64,000 nucleotides of DNA. Source: DATFVA01 sp963774455. GTDB taxonomy: Bacteria; Bacteroidota; Ignavibacteria; Ignavibacteriales; Ignavibacteriaceae. Below, one piece after another: positions 8,646 to 16,151 of the stretch. The notes under the pieces are model-generated. The model did not search any database and was not told the DNA's origin. It was given only the letters and a program-made list of their open reading frames with translations. Location: the NCBI GenBank assembly GCA_963774455.1, contig CAVZFD010000004.1, positions 868,001 through 932,000 of the forward strand, given 5' to 3'. A program made the position numbers and the translations under genes. How positions within the stretch are numbered: position 1 is the stretch's first letter; every line of letters starts with the position of its first letter.

Positions 8646-9095
8646 TTAAAATTCTTTACAAACATCCGGTATATGCCGTTTTGCGCCACTGCGAGATGGC
8701 TTTGAGGATTCTGTTGTAACAATACATCTGTTATCAATATCTTTAAGTGCATATGATAATAAAAATGGATCTCTGCTTATCTTTTCTAATTCATCATCAG
8801 TGGGATTAGCTACATACCCACCATAAGTTATCCGAGCCACTAAATCTTGTTCAGCCTCTTCATCCAGTAATAATGAATTTTTGGTTTCTATTCTCTCTGC
8901 CCAGGTTGCAAGGTCGTCCTTTTCGCCATCTTTATCTTTAGTATCAGAAAACTCTTCATACACTTCTATTGGTATTTTTATTATACCTTGTTGGCCTTGA
9001 TAAATAATCCATTCCCAAAATTCAGGAATCCGTGAAATAGGATAATAGTCACGTTTAGCATCGATTAATGTGTTAGCATCAAGCAAGTAGAGCAA
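8646..9095 (-). CDS. DUF4411 family PIN-domain protein, probable toxin
   Basis: 149 residues. The N-terminal 'YLLDANTLIDA' (Asp6), the 'FWEW' motif at 26-29, Glu44 ('IPIEVYEEF') and Asp109 ('SRDPFLLSYA') match the acidic residues of the PIN nuclease fold as seen in the DUF4411 family. The family is usually found as the second gene of a pair with an XRE-ImmA/IrrE protein, exactly as here: the partner ends 14 bases upstream. It is expected to be a ribonuclease neutralised by that partner. The target RNA is unknown. The catalytic set appears intact. Confidence 0.8.
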   Translation of the reverse strand: MLYLLDANTLIDAKRDYYPISRIPEFWEWIIYQGQQGIIKIPIEVYEEFSDTKDKDGEKDDLATWAERIETKNSLLLDEEAEQDLVARITYGGYVANPTDDELEKISRDPFLLSYALKDIDNRCIVTTESSKPSRSGAKRHIPDVCKEF

Positions 9096-9109
9096 AATGA
9101 CATTATCTC

Positions 9110-10297
9110 CTATGCAAATTGATCTATTTGAAATAATCGATGAACTTTAAGTGGTTTGATATCCAGTAACATGCCAGCTTTTGTAGTCGTTAATGCACCG
9201 GCATATGTTAGACGTTGTACTAGTCTAACCAGTGTACCTAGCTTATAGTTTTTCATCACGTAGTAATCAGGCCCTCCTTCTTTTTGATTATTTTTATTCC
9301 TACTTACTTCACGGTTTTCAACCCATTTTTCATGATAGAATTTTTTTAAGTTCTCCCATAAATAAGCGTTGATATCGCCGCGCTTAAAAAGCCGATAAGC
9401 AACAAGCGTACTGCTTAACCTTCTGGAATAAGCATATTCAGAAATATTAACGCTGAGATTCTCAAAACTATAATCAGATACACGGAACTGCTCAAATTCA
9501 GCTTCTGGTAACAAAAATTCACTTGCTACAGTATTGCAAAATTTCTCTATATCTTTTTCAAGATAAGCCCCGCTAATACCCGTTTTTCCTAAGATTAAGT
9601 GAGCCATTTCATGCATCAGGGTAAATGACCATGCTGATTCAGTATCCTGATCATTAATTACAATAAATGGAGCTATATCATCAGATAATGCAAAACCCCT
9701 AAATACGGTGAGTGATATATTACTATGGTATGAGCCAAGATTTCCTTTAAGTAATACAAAAATACCTTTTGATTCAATTCTTTGACGCAAAAATCGAAAA
9801 GCTTCTTTATAATTTAGTTGATTGCGATAGGCTTTAAGTTTAAAATCAAGAACCTCACGGATAGTTTGGACGACATTAGTAATCCCATCTTCAATTTTGT
9901 GCTTGCCAATAAAATCTAAATGAATTTCTTCATCTGCATCTATGAGTGTTTCACGGATTGTACTTTGACGTGCTTTGATATCCCGTATCAAAATATCAAC
10001 ATTTACATCTTCAATTTCTTCAAAATTAGCAGGTAAAGTCCTGAAATCTTCTCCCCGATCTCCTATCTTTGGAGGGTTGTCAAGGTAAAAAGTCAAAAGA
10101 GGTAAATGGTATTGTTTGCACATTCTAAGCAGTAAGGATCTGGAAGGTTCTTTATCACCGGATTCAAATGCAATAAGTTTTTCTATTGCGTCCGTTTGTT
10201 TGCCGTCCTTTATATTAAGCTTACGAGCAGCATCTTCTATGGAAAGCAATGAATTTTCCCTGGCCCACTTTAGAATTTCCGGCTTAACTTTAGGCAT
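9110..10297 (-). CDS. XRE helix-turn-helix / ImmA-IrrE metallopeptidase, partner of the PIN toxin
   Basis: 395 residues. An N-terminal HTH covers about 5-70 ('LLSIEDAARKLNI'). A zinc-peptidase domain carries HEMAH at 229-233 and a further ligand Glu260 in 'NTVASEFLLPE'. These proteins act as regulators that can be relieved by cleavage; in this gene arrangement they serve as the antitoxin-like, autoregulated first gene of a toxin pair. The active-site residues are present, so proteolytic activity is plausible. The C-terminal 100 residues have no motif I recognise. A gene-free, AT-rich stretch lies upstream and probably holds the shared promoter. Confidence 0.85.
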   Translation of the reverse strand: MPKVKPEILKWARENSLLSIEDAARKLNIKDGKQTDAIEKLIAFESGDKEPSRSLLLRMCKQYHLPLLTFYLDNPPKIGDRGEDFRTLPANFEEIEDVNVDILIRDIKARQSTIRETLIDADEEIHLDFIGKHKIEDGITNVVQTIREVLDFKLKAYRNQLNYKEAFRFLRQRIESKGIFVLLKGNLGSYHSNISLTVFRGFALSDDIAPFIVINDQDTESAWSFTLMHEMAHLILGKTGISGAYLEKDIEKFCNTVASEFLLPEAEFEQFRVSDYSFENLSVNISEYAYSRRLSSTLVAYRLFKRGDINAYLWENLKKFYHEKWVENREVSRNKNNQKEGGPDYYVMKNYKLGTLVRLVQRLTYAGALTTTKAGMLLDIKPLKVHRLFQIDQFA

Positions 10298-10501
10298 TTT
10301 TCGCTTTCCTTTAAATAAAAAAAATTCAATATGTTAAAGGTAATATTCTTAATCGTCAATTTTAATTTAATAACTTTACCTAAAAAAAGGAAAATCTTCT
10401 TATGGTTGTTATAACGGTGAAGATTGGGTATCCCTTATATTGGCTAAAACAGAATCATAAACCCAGGTATCTTAAGAGAAAAGTACAGGAATCCGTGAAC
10501 A

Positions 10502-10522
10502 GGGATTACCTCCGGTGATCCC
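10502..10522 (+). other. Stable hairpin in the gap 10298-10666
   Basis: GGGATTACC (10502-10510), loop TCC, then GGTGATCCC (10514-10522) pairs over nine positions with one G-U type match. It stands 34 bases before a plus-strand terminator. With that terminator it suggests a short plus-strand transcript in a 369-base gap without an open frame. I could not match it to a known RNA family. Confidence 0.35.
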
Positions 10523-10555
10523 ATTGGGGGAGACCGTCAAACAAAAAATGCCCCT

Positions 10556-10583
10556 GGGAGCTAATCGCTCCCCGTTGTTTTTT
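10556..10583 (+). terminator. Rho-independent terminator, plus strand
   Basis: GGGAGC (10556-10561) pairs with GCTCCC (10567-10572), followed by a T-rich run ending in six T. No plus-strand gene precedes it, so it either ends an unannotated small RNA or is a relic. Confidence 0.55.
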
Positions 10584-10632
10584 CATTTACTCCGCTTATA
10601 AAAGCAAAGCTTTCTACGCTTCGTAAATAAAA

Positions 10633-10662
10633 AAACCCCGTTAAATAACGGGGCATTTTTTG
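10633..10662 (-). terminator. Terminator of the tRNA-Ser gene (bidirectional)
   Basis: CCCCGTTA (10636-10643) pairs with TAACGGGG (10646-10653) around a 2-base loop. On the minus strand the stem is followed by seven T, 14 bases beyond the 3' end of the tRNA. T's on the plus strand side make it usable in both directions. Confidence 0.8.
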
Positions 10663-10666
10663 TTTG

Positions 10667-10753
10667 CGGAGAGACAGGGATTCGAACCCCGGAAGGACTT
10701 GCATCCTTAACGGTTTTCAAGACCGCCGCATTCAACCACTCTGCCATCTCTCC
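10667..10753 (-). tRNA. tRNA-Ser (anticodon UGA)
   Basis: An 87-base class II tRNA. The acceptor stem is GGAGAGA/TCTCTCC with discriminator G. The D-arm is 'GGCAGAGTGGTTGAATGC'. The anticodon loop CTTGAAAA carries TGA, which reads UCA serine codons. There is a long variable arm 'AAGGATGCAAGTCCTT', and a T-arm with GGTTCGAATCC. CCA is not encoded. Its first 26 bases (plus the adjoining base) are duplicated upstream at 10854-10879. Confidence 0.95.
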
Positions 10754-10754
10754 G

Positions 10755-10853
10755 TGTATGTAAAGAACATTTGTTGTGAGCTTTCGGGACCGCCGTCCGT
10801 CAGCATTCGTAAACGGGCAAGGCCGGATTTCGTCCGGAAACTGCTACACTCAA
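10755..10853. mobile_element. 99-bp palindromic insert between two copies of the tRNA-Ser 5' end
   Basis: The segment is bounded by a 26-bp direct repeat (10729-10754 and 10854-10879). It holds a perfect hairpin, CCGGA-TTTCG-TCCGG (10823-10837), and a second CCGT...ACGG pairing, and is more GC-rich than its flanks. It has no coding capacity of its own. The arrangement looks like a small non-autonomous element or REP-like sequence whose arrival duplicated the 5' part of the tRNA gene. The mechanism is inferred. Confidence 0.45.
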
Positions 10854-10879
10854 CATTCAACCACTCTGCCATCTCTCCG
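10854..10879 (-). repeat. Duplicated 5' fragment of tRNA-Ser
   Basis: These 26 bases are identical to 10729-10754, covering the acceptor 5' strand and D-arm of tRNA-Ser. The remaining tRNA is absent here, so this copy is not functional. Because the tRNA is read on the minus strand, the fragment lies upstream of the intact gene and would be transcribed ahead of it. Confidence 0.85.
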
Positions 10880-10995
10880 GTTGATGTTTCATCTTTTCGG
10901 ATTGCAAATATAGGAATTGTTTCAGTTTTGACAAAATGCCAAAACAAGTGCGAAATATCAAAAAAACGTCTGTACGGGGATTTGCGGGCGCTTCC

Positions 10996-11895
10996 TTAAT
11001 GGCTGCTCAGATCCTTGCTCCATTTGCCGGTTGCTTCGACTGCCTTGTAGCTGCTAGTGAAAAAATTCAGCAGGTCTTTTTCGGGCTGGGCCGACTTTCG
11101 TATCGCGCCGTACGGAAGTAGATATTCGCCTGCTTCAGGATAATAGTACGCGTCCCCGGGTTTAACCCCGTGATCTTTGTATCCTGCCGGTTCAGGATAA
11201 GCGTAAGCGTAAAATGCGGGTTCACCGAATCCTTTGCCGGGCCAGAATCCGAAGCTGGCTAGTTCGGAATCGTAGGCTTTCTCCATTACTTCCTTGCCTA
11301 CATTGGGAGCTCCTCCATGCCTGGGCGCGGGCCTGCCGGAGAAAAAAGTTACGGCTAAATCGAATGATCCCCAGAAAAAATGGATGGGACTGGCTTTTCC
11401 GGTAAATCCGCTCCTGAAATATTCCATTGTTTTGCTGGTCTGTAAAATGATCTGCTGAAATTTTTCTGCATACACGGGATCGTAATCCCGGTGCTCTTCG
11501 TCTTCATCAAAGGGGGTGCGGTGTTCCATTTCTACGGGGACGGGCCAGATCTTCATTCTGCAGTCGAAGTTAATTAATATCTCTTTGAACCGGTGATAGT
11601 AGGATTTTATGCTTCCGCTTTGGAGCGGGATCGATTCGGTTTTCCCGCTGTTGAATTTGAAATTGATCTTGTGTGAATGGAAATCAAAATCGATCTGTAA
11701 ATATTTCTCGTCGTAAGGAATAATGCCTGTTGAAAGTCCGTCGACTGTCGGGTGTAACGCAATATTCCACCAGTGATTAATAAAAGGAACAAACTGCAGT
11801 TTTATCTTTCCAGCTACCTGGAAGAGCAGGTGCAGCAGATCGTATGTCCCGATCCATTTTTCTAAAGGTAAATCCGGCCAGGTGGTGTTCTTCAT
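10996..11895 (-). CDS. DUF5996 family protein
   Basis: 299 residues, cytoplasmic, no signal peptide. The sequence matches the DUF5996 family as I know it: 'TWPDLPLEKWIGTYDLLHL' near the start, 'WNIALHPTVDGLSTG' about 43-57, 'DFDFHSHKI' about 69-77, 'HFFWGSFDLAVTFFSGRPAP' about 170-190, and a C-terminal aromatic segment with 'FYAYAYPEP' and 'DAYYYPEAGEYLLPY'. The function is unknown; no catalytic residues have been assigned in what I know of the family. The length is normal. It follows the UBP zinc-finger gene by 24 bases and may be co-transcribed with it. Confidence 0.8.
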   Translation of the reverse strand: MKNTTWPDLPLEKWIGTYDLLHLLFQVAGKIKLQFVPFINHWWNIALHPTVDGLSTGIIPYDEKYLQIDFDFHSHKINFKFNSGKTESIPLQSGSIKSYYHRFKEILINFDCRMKIWPVPVEMEHRTPFDEDEEHRDYDPVYAEKFQQIILQTSKTMEYFRSGFTGKASPIHFFWGSFDLAVTFFSGRPAPRHGGAPNVGKEVMEKAYDSELASFGFWPGKGFGEPAFYAYAYPEPAGYKDHGVKPGDAYYYPEAGEYLLPYGAIRKSAQPEKDLLNFFTSSYKAVEATGKWSKDLSSH

Positions 11896-11919
11896 AAATT
11901 ATACTTTATTTACCGTGGG

Positions 11920-12186
11920 TTACTCTACGTAAATTTCATCTATGTAACACCACTTCCAGCTCTCTCCCGGCTGAAATGATTTTATTACGGGATGGTTTGT
12001 TTGATGGAAATGTTTGTCTGCATGCTTGTTCTTTGAGTTATTGCAGCACCCTACGTGCCCGCATGTAAGACATAGCCTTAAATGCACCCACTTATCTCCT
12101 GATTCGAGACATTCCTGGCAGCCTTCGGGGGTGACCGGCTCGGGCTCTTTTTTTATTCCATCGATGTGCTCACAGCTGTACGGCAT
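11920..12186 (-). CDS. UBP-type zinc finger protein
   Basis: 88 residues forming little more than one zinc finger of the ubiquitin-hydrolase (UBP) type. The Cys/His pattern is C5-x-H7, C23-xx-C26, C39-xx-C42, C47, then His55, His61 and His65 in 'HADKHFHQTNHPV'. In bacteria such stand-alone domains have no ubiquitin to bind. They may recognise a C-terminal glycine or other ligand, but the role is unknown. The gene is intact and is followed on the same strand by the DUF5996 gene. Confidence 0.85.
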   Translation of the reverse strand: MPYSCEHIDGIKKEPEPVTPEGCQECLESGDKWVHLRLCLTCGHVGCCNNSKNKHADKHFHQTNHPVIKSFQPGESWKWCYIDEIYVE

Positions 12187-12250
12187 CGTTTTTCCTTGTG
12201 TTTATAAAATCATTTATCATTGTATAATATAACAATTTGTTCGTCCCTGA

Positions 12251-12364
12251 GGTGAGATTGCGCATTACCGGTGGAACGCTGAGGGATATGCTTCGGGTAT
12301 GTATGTTTACACTTTGGAAGCCGGCGGCTTCACTTCTGTTAAGAAGATGCTGATGGTTCGGTAA
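12251..12364 (+). pseudogene. Second orphan T9SS sorting-domain remnant
   Basis: After a TGA at 12248-12250 the frame reads 37 residues to a TAA at 12362-12364: 'EIAHYRWNAEGYASGMYVYT', then 'GFTSVKKMLMVR'. This is the last third of a type A T9SS sorting domain. There is no upstream cargo domain, ribosome binding site or start. It is a degraded gene end like the one at 325-549, but from a different parent judging by sequence. Confidence 0.65.
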
Positions 12365-12413
12365 ATACGAAGGGTGAATTTTTAGTTATGAACTCCTCCC
12401 AGGTAATAATAAA

Positions 12414-12441
12414 GAGGATGCCGGTAGTCCTTGGCATCCTC
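12414..12441. other. Perfect 9-bp hairpin
   Basis: GAGGATGCC (12414-12422) and GGCATCCTC (12433-12441) pair perfectly around a 10-base loop. No T-run follows on the plus strand. It lies between the sorting-domain remnant and the small minus-strand frame and may be a factor-assisted terminator. Confidence 0.45.
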
Positions 12442-12491
12442 TCCGATAGTGATATTGAGGATATGAAGAAACCTATTCAGTAACCAGCGCT

Positions 12492-12665
12492 TTATTGAAG
12501 TTTGTTTTCAAGGTATTCAAGGTGATAGTGAAGGAATTTATAAGCATCTGTCGTAATGCCAGCTGTTGTATCATGGTAGTCTAAATCGACCCGGTGTGCC
12601 ATTCCATTAATTTTATCTATGGCAGCCGGAAAGGATTCCTTCTGAATATATTTGGCAATTTCCAT
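12492..12665 (-). CDS. Small unrecognised protein (57 residues), possibly the end of a broken gene
   Basis: On the minus strand the frame from ATG at 12663-12665 to TAA at 12492-12494 reads 'MEIAKYIQKESFPAAIDKIN' and ends 'LHYHLEYLENKLQ'. The composition is that of a soluble helical protein. AGAAGG stands 7 bases before the ATG. The frame is also open upstream to a TAA at about 12727 and reads 'ESKEDHHSEAKYKNYRRQL', equally protein-like, so this could be the 3' part of a longer gene that lost its start. I know no family for it. Confidence 0.45.
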   Translation of the reverse strand: MEIAKYIQKESFPAAIDKINGMAHRVDLDYHDTTAGITTDAYKFLHYHLEYLENKLQ

Positions 12666-12832
12666 CAGTTGCCTTCTATAATTTTTGTATTTAGCTTCGG
12701 AATGGTGATCCTCTTTGCTCTCTGGTTAAAACGGGGCATCAGCTTCATATCTATTTTTTACATTTTTTTGACAACTGTAATGTTTGCAATAATTTAACTT
12801 TGGGTGGGTTTAATAAAAATACCGGAGTTAGA

Positions 12833-13255
12833 GTGAAAAACCTTATTTGTTCTCTCCTTATCCCCGCTCTAATGGCGCAATCCATCGGATGTTATAGTTC
12901 CAGGGAAATTAGCCTCTCTGAAATGGAGCAGTACAAGAAAGATAAACTCTATCTTACAACAAGTGATTTATCGGAATATATATTGCTGAATGAATCAAAG
13001 GATCCGAATGTATCAAACTGGTCAGTTGTAAATGACAGCTTGTTCTTGTCCACGGACAGACTGATGCCCTATTCACAAAACGCAGAAATACTGGTAAAAG
13101 AACGGACGGTGATACCCTCTTCATCAATAAAAAACCTGCATGCCGATGAATTTAATTTATTAGCTACAAGCGGATTAATAATAGGTATTATTGTAGTCCT
13201 GGAAGGATTGGCTATTTGTACAGGCATATTCCGCATAGGGGGTGTGCTCGAGTAG
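12833..13255 (+). CDS. Putative lipoprotein
   Basis: 140 residues if started at GTG 12833, which I prefer: GGAG stands 8 bases upstream, and this start places a hydrophobic signal with lipobox 'AQSIGC' (Cys20) at the correct distance. An ATG-like start at 12800 would add 11 residues before the signal. After the lipid-anchored Cys comes a polar domain, and a hydrophobic segment 'LIIGIIVVLEGLAICTG' near the C-terminus that may be a membrane helix. I do not recognise the family. It is followed by a short degenerate-looking stretch and then the BNR-repeat gene. Confidence 0.65.
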   Translation: MKNLICSLLIPALMAQSIGCYSSREISLSEMEQYKKDKLYLTTSDLSEYILLNESKDPNVSNWSVVNDSLFLSTDRLMPYSQNAEILVKERTVIPSSSIKNLHADEFNLLATSGLIIGIIVVLEGLAICTGIFRIGGVLE

Positions 13256-13279
13256 TTTATTACGCATAGCCTGTTTAAC

Positions 13280-13453
13280 ATGCGCGCCGATCTTTTCAAG
13301 CTGCGGAATGCGGTCGATGACATCCATAATGAGTTGAATCTATCGGGCTCGTTTAGTCCCACCGTATCGAATGGGGTGGTTGTAAACGCGGGGACATTGA
13401 GAAATTTAGCTTGCTTTTTCGTGGTGAACAAAGTAATTTTAAGAAAAAAATAG
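13280..13453 (+). CDS. Small open frame (57 residues), doubtful
   Basis: ATG at 13280 to TAG at 13451-13453 encodes 'MRADLFKLRNAVDDIHNELN', then a Ser/Val/Asn-rich part and a basic end 'VNKVILRKK'. It is in frame with the lipoprotein gene that ends nine codons earlier, so it could be its former extension. The N-terminal helix looks genuine, but there is no ribosome binding site. I cannot assign a function. Confidence 0.25.
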   Translation: MRADLFKLRNAVDDIHNELNLSGSFSPTVSNGVVVNAGTLRNLACFFVVNKVILRKK

Positions 13454-13537
13454 CGGGAAAAAAGGTGGAAACCCATCATGATACTCAATCCGGCATTCAA
13501 AATAACGCCCTCAATCCAGTATTAAAAGGTGGCATTC

Positions 13538-15907
13538 ATGAAATATATACTTGCTCTATCTATCGTCATTCTATTCTTCCAGTCTTCTTTTACACAGGAT
13601 TTTTGGGAACAGACTAACGGACCATACAGAAGTCGGGTGCTTCAAATGTATGATATCGTTGAATATCAAAATGATCTTCTATTCGCAAGTGATGCTAATT
13701 TGGGATTGTTCAGATCAACCGACGGAGGGGATAAGTGGTCATTAATACTTGACGGATTTGATTATGCCAACGTATTCACCATTAATATCTCAGAAGGTAT
13801 CATATATATCGGTACTGCAAACGGTATTTTCAAATCAGCTGTTCCTGGAGATAACTGGACGCAGGTCGGGCTGACGAAACAGGTATTTTCAATAGCCTGG
13901 AATTCTTCCGGAGATATTTTTGCTGGTACTGTGTCGGGAATGTACAGGTCAACCGATGAAGGTAATAACTGGACGGAAATTAATTCGGGTATCTCTTCCG
14001 GTGGCCGGGTAGTCAGAACAATATTATCTGTCCCGAATGGAGATATTTTTATCGGAACAAATGATGGTATCTACAAAACTACAAATAACGGAAATTATTG
14101 GATAAGATACGAACCTATTGTTGAGTCAGTCCGGAAAATAACAAGCACATCATCCGGATACCTGGTTGCGTGTACTTATTCTAACATAGGAAAATTCTAT
14201 ACGTCCAGTGATAATGGAATCAGCTGGGTACATAAATGGACAAATGATGATGGCCTGAATACACTGACAGTAAATTATTCAAACGATAACATTTATGCCG
14301 GTACAGCTTATGATGGAATTTTTGTATCAACCGATTTGGGAGACAGCTGGAACAAAATCTCAGGCGGTGTACCCAATGATAATGCGGGGACCGTTTGCAT
14401 TTCAGCGGCCGGATACATTTATGACGGGACCTGGGGTGATGGTATTTTCAGGACTACTAATGGCGGAAATGAGTGGGAGCAAATAAATCGTGGTTTTTCT
14501 TACCAGGCTATTGTAAGACTTGCCGTCGGTGCGAATGACATTGTTTATTCCGGTACTCATTACGGGATATTTCGTTCAACTGATGACGGCAGCAGCTGGT
14601 ATGAATCTAATACCGGTTTGCTTTCTACAGACATCTATTCGATAGCCATAAATTCGGATGGTTACATTTTTGCGGGTCAGGGTGTATACGGAGTAGCTCG
14701 TTCAACGAACCAGGGCATAAGCTGGAATGATCTGGGTCTTGGTATAGATATGGTTTTGGCTGTCTCGTTTAATGCAGATGGCCATATTTTTGCAGGGACC
14801 TATTCCAGCGGCATATACAGATCTACAAATAATGGTCTCAGCTGGGAGCAGGTCAATAATGGTTTAACAACATCATATATAAGCTGTATAATTGTTGATA
14901 CAAATCAGGCTATCTACGCCGGTACCGATGTGGGTATCTTCAAATCCACGACAAATGGATCGAACTGGGAACTTGTCACTGCCGGGACAACTTTGGCAAA
15001 TGTATGGGCACTGACTATTAATCACTTAGGTGATTTTTTTGCTGGAACCATTGGGGGAGGAATTTTCAGATCGACTGATGGAGGAGAGAATTGGGAGGAG
15101 AAAAATAATGGCTTAACGAATACCCAGGTATTTTGCATAGTTGGTAACCAGGGGAATTTATTTGCCGGTACGTTGGGGGGTGGGGTATTTAAATCTACGG
15201 ATAATGGAGATTTATGGGTTGAAGCAAATGAAGGGTTGTTAGACCCTGGTATCTACTCTTTGGCGTTGAATTCCAATGATTACATTTTTGCAGGCACTTT
15301 CTCGAGAGGAGTATATAAGAGCGTAATGCCTGTTCCTGTTGAGCTGACAAATTATACAGCTGTAGTATCGGGGGATGCAGTAATTCTTAAGTGGACAACA
15401 GCGACGGAGAAAAATAACCTGGGATTTGAGATAGAAAGACAAGACCCTGTTACAAAACCAGCAAGCGGAGAATGGGTGAAGATCGGATTAGTTCCCGGCA
15501 ATGGAACTTCTGAAGAAATACATTCATATTTTTTCGAAGATGAAACCATTATTTCCGGACATTATCATTATCGATTGAAGCAGATAGACTATGACGGGAC
15601 GTATAAGTATTCAAATGAAGTTGAAGTGGAAGTAACCATTCCCGCAGAATTTGCATTGTATCAGAATTATCCTAATCCCTTTAACCCGACAACTTCTATA
15701 AAATATGAAATACGGAATGAAGGGCTGGTGCAGCTGAAGGTGTATGATATACTTGGCAGGGAAGTGGTTACGCTCGTTAACGGGTACCAGCAGTCAGGAA
15801 GTCATAGGGTGGAATTCAACGGTCATAATTTGTCAAGCGGAATTTATTTCTACCAGCTTAAATCAGGCAGCTTTACTTCAACGAAAAAATTCATTCTGAT
15901 GAAATAG
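13538..15907 (+). CDS. T9SS-exported BNR/Asp-box repeat protein
   Basis: 789 residues. The start at ATG 13538 follows AAGGTGG; an upstream GTG at 13529 would break the signal peptide 'MKYILALSIVILFFQSSFTQ'. Residues about 25-600 contain more than ten Asp-box repeats of the form S-T-D/N-x-G-x-x-W ('FRSTDGGDKW', 'YRSTDEGNNW', 'FRSTDGGENW'), spaced 40-45 residues, so one or two beta-propellers are expected. An Fn3-like linker ('WTTATEKNNLGFEIERQ') and a type A sorting domain ('NYPNPFNPTTSIKYEI') complete it. No sialidase Arg-triad or FRIP motif is apparent, so an enzymatic role is not supported. A surface-attached binding role is more likely. Confidence 0.85.
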   Translation: MKYILALSIVILFFQSSFTQDFWEQTNGPYRSRVLQMYDIVEYQNDLLFASDANLGLFRSTDGGDKWSLILDGFDYANVFTINISEGIIYIGTANGIFKSAVPGDNWTQVGLTKQVFSIAWNSSGDIFAGTVSGMYRSTDEGNNWTEINSGISSGGRVVRTILSVPNGDIFIGTNDGIYKTTNNGNYWIRYEPIVESVRKITSTSSGYLVACTYSNIGKFYTSSDNGISWVHKWTNDDGLNTLTVNYSNDNIYAGTAYDGIFVSTDLGDSWNKISGGVPNDNAGTVCISAAGYIYDGTWGDGIFRTTNGGNEWEQINRGFSYQAIVRLAVGANDIVYSGTHYGIFRSTDDGSSWYESNTGLLSTDIYSIAINSDGYIFAGQGVYGVARSTNQGISWNDLGLGIDMVLAVSFNADGHIFAGTYSSGIYRSTNNGLSWEQVNNGLTTSYISCIIVDTNQAIYAGTDVGIFKSTTNGSNWELVTAGTTLANVWALTINHLGDFFAGTIGGGIFRSTDGGENWEEKNNGLTNTQVFCIVGNQGNLFAGTLGGGVFKSTDNGDLWVEANEGLLDPGIYSLALNSNDYIFAGTFSRGVYKSVMPVPVELTNYTAVVSGDAVILKWTTATEKNNLGFEIERQDPVTKPASGEWVKIGLVPGNGTSEEIHSYFFEDETIISGHYHYRLKQIDYDGTYKYSNEVEVEVTIPAEFALYQNYPNPFNPTTSIKYEIRNEGLVQLKVYDILGREVVTLVNGYQQSGSHRVEFNGHNLSSGIYFYQLKSGSFTSTKKFILMK

Positions 15908-16151
15908 GTATTCTCAAAAAGTCAGAGATAATACTTATGCCCTGTTATTATGCGCATTCCCAAAGAGTGGACCATTATTGGGCCGATGACTACCGGGGGG
16001 TATTCCGGTGACAGTGCTTGCGGCGGCTTTTGGTCTGCGTCACCGGATTCAGCCGCTATCTTCGCCGTGGGTGCTGTATGCACCCGGACTGAGATCCGGA
16101 TCCGGTTTCAGGGGCTGGAAAATATCAGCGGACATGAGCGAAAATGCTATT

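Noticed and set aside
10732..10947. Minus-strand frame of 71 codons over the tRNA region
   Set aside because: It reads the tRNA-Ser 5' fragments and the palindromic insert ('GEMAEWLNVE' is the usual artefact of translated tRNA-Ser).
12594..12797. Hydrophobic plus-strand frame of 67 codons
   Set aside because: It lies opposite the protein-like minus-strand frame 12492-12730, which has better composition.
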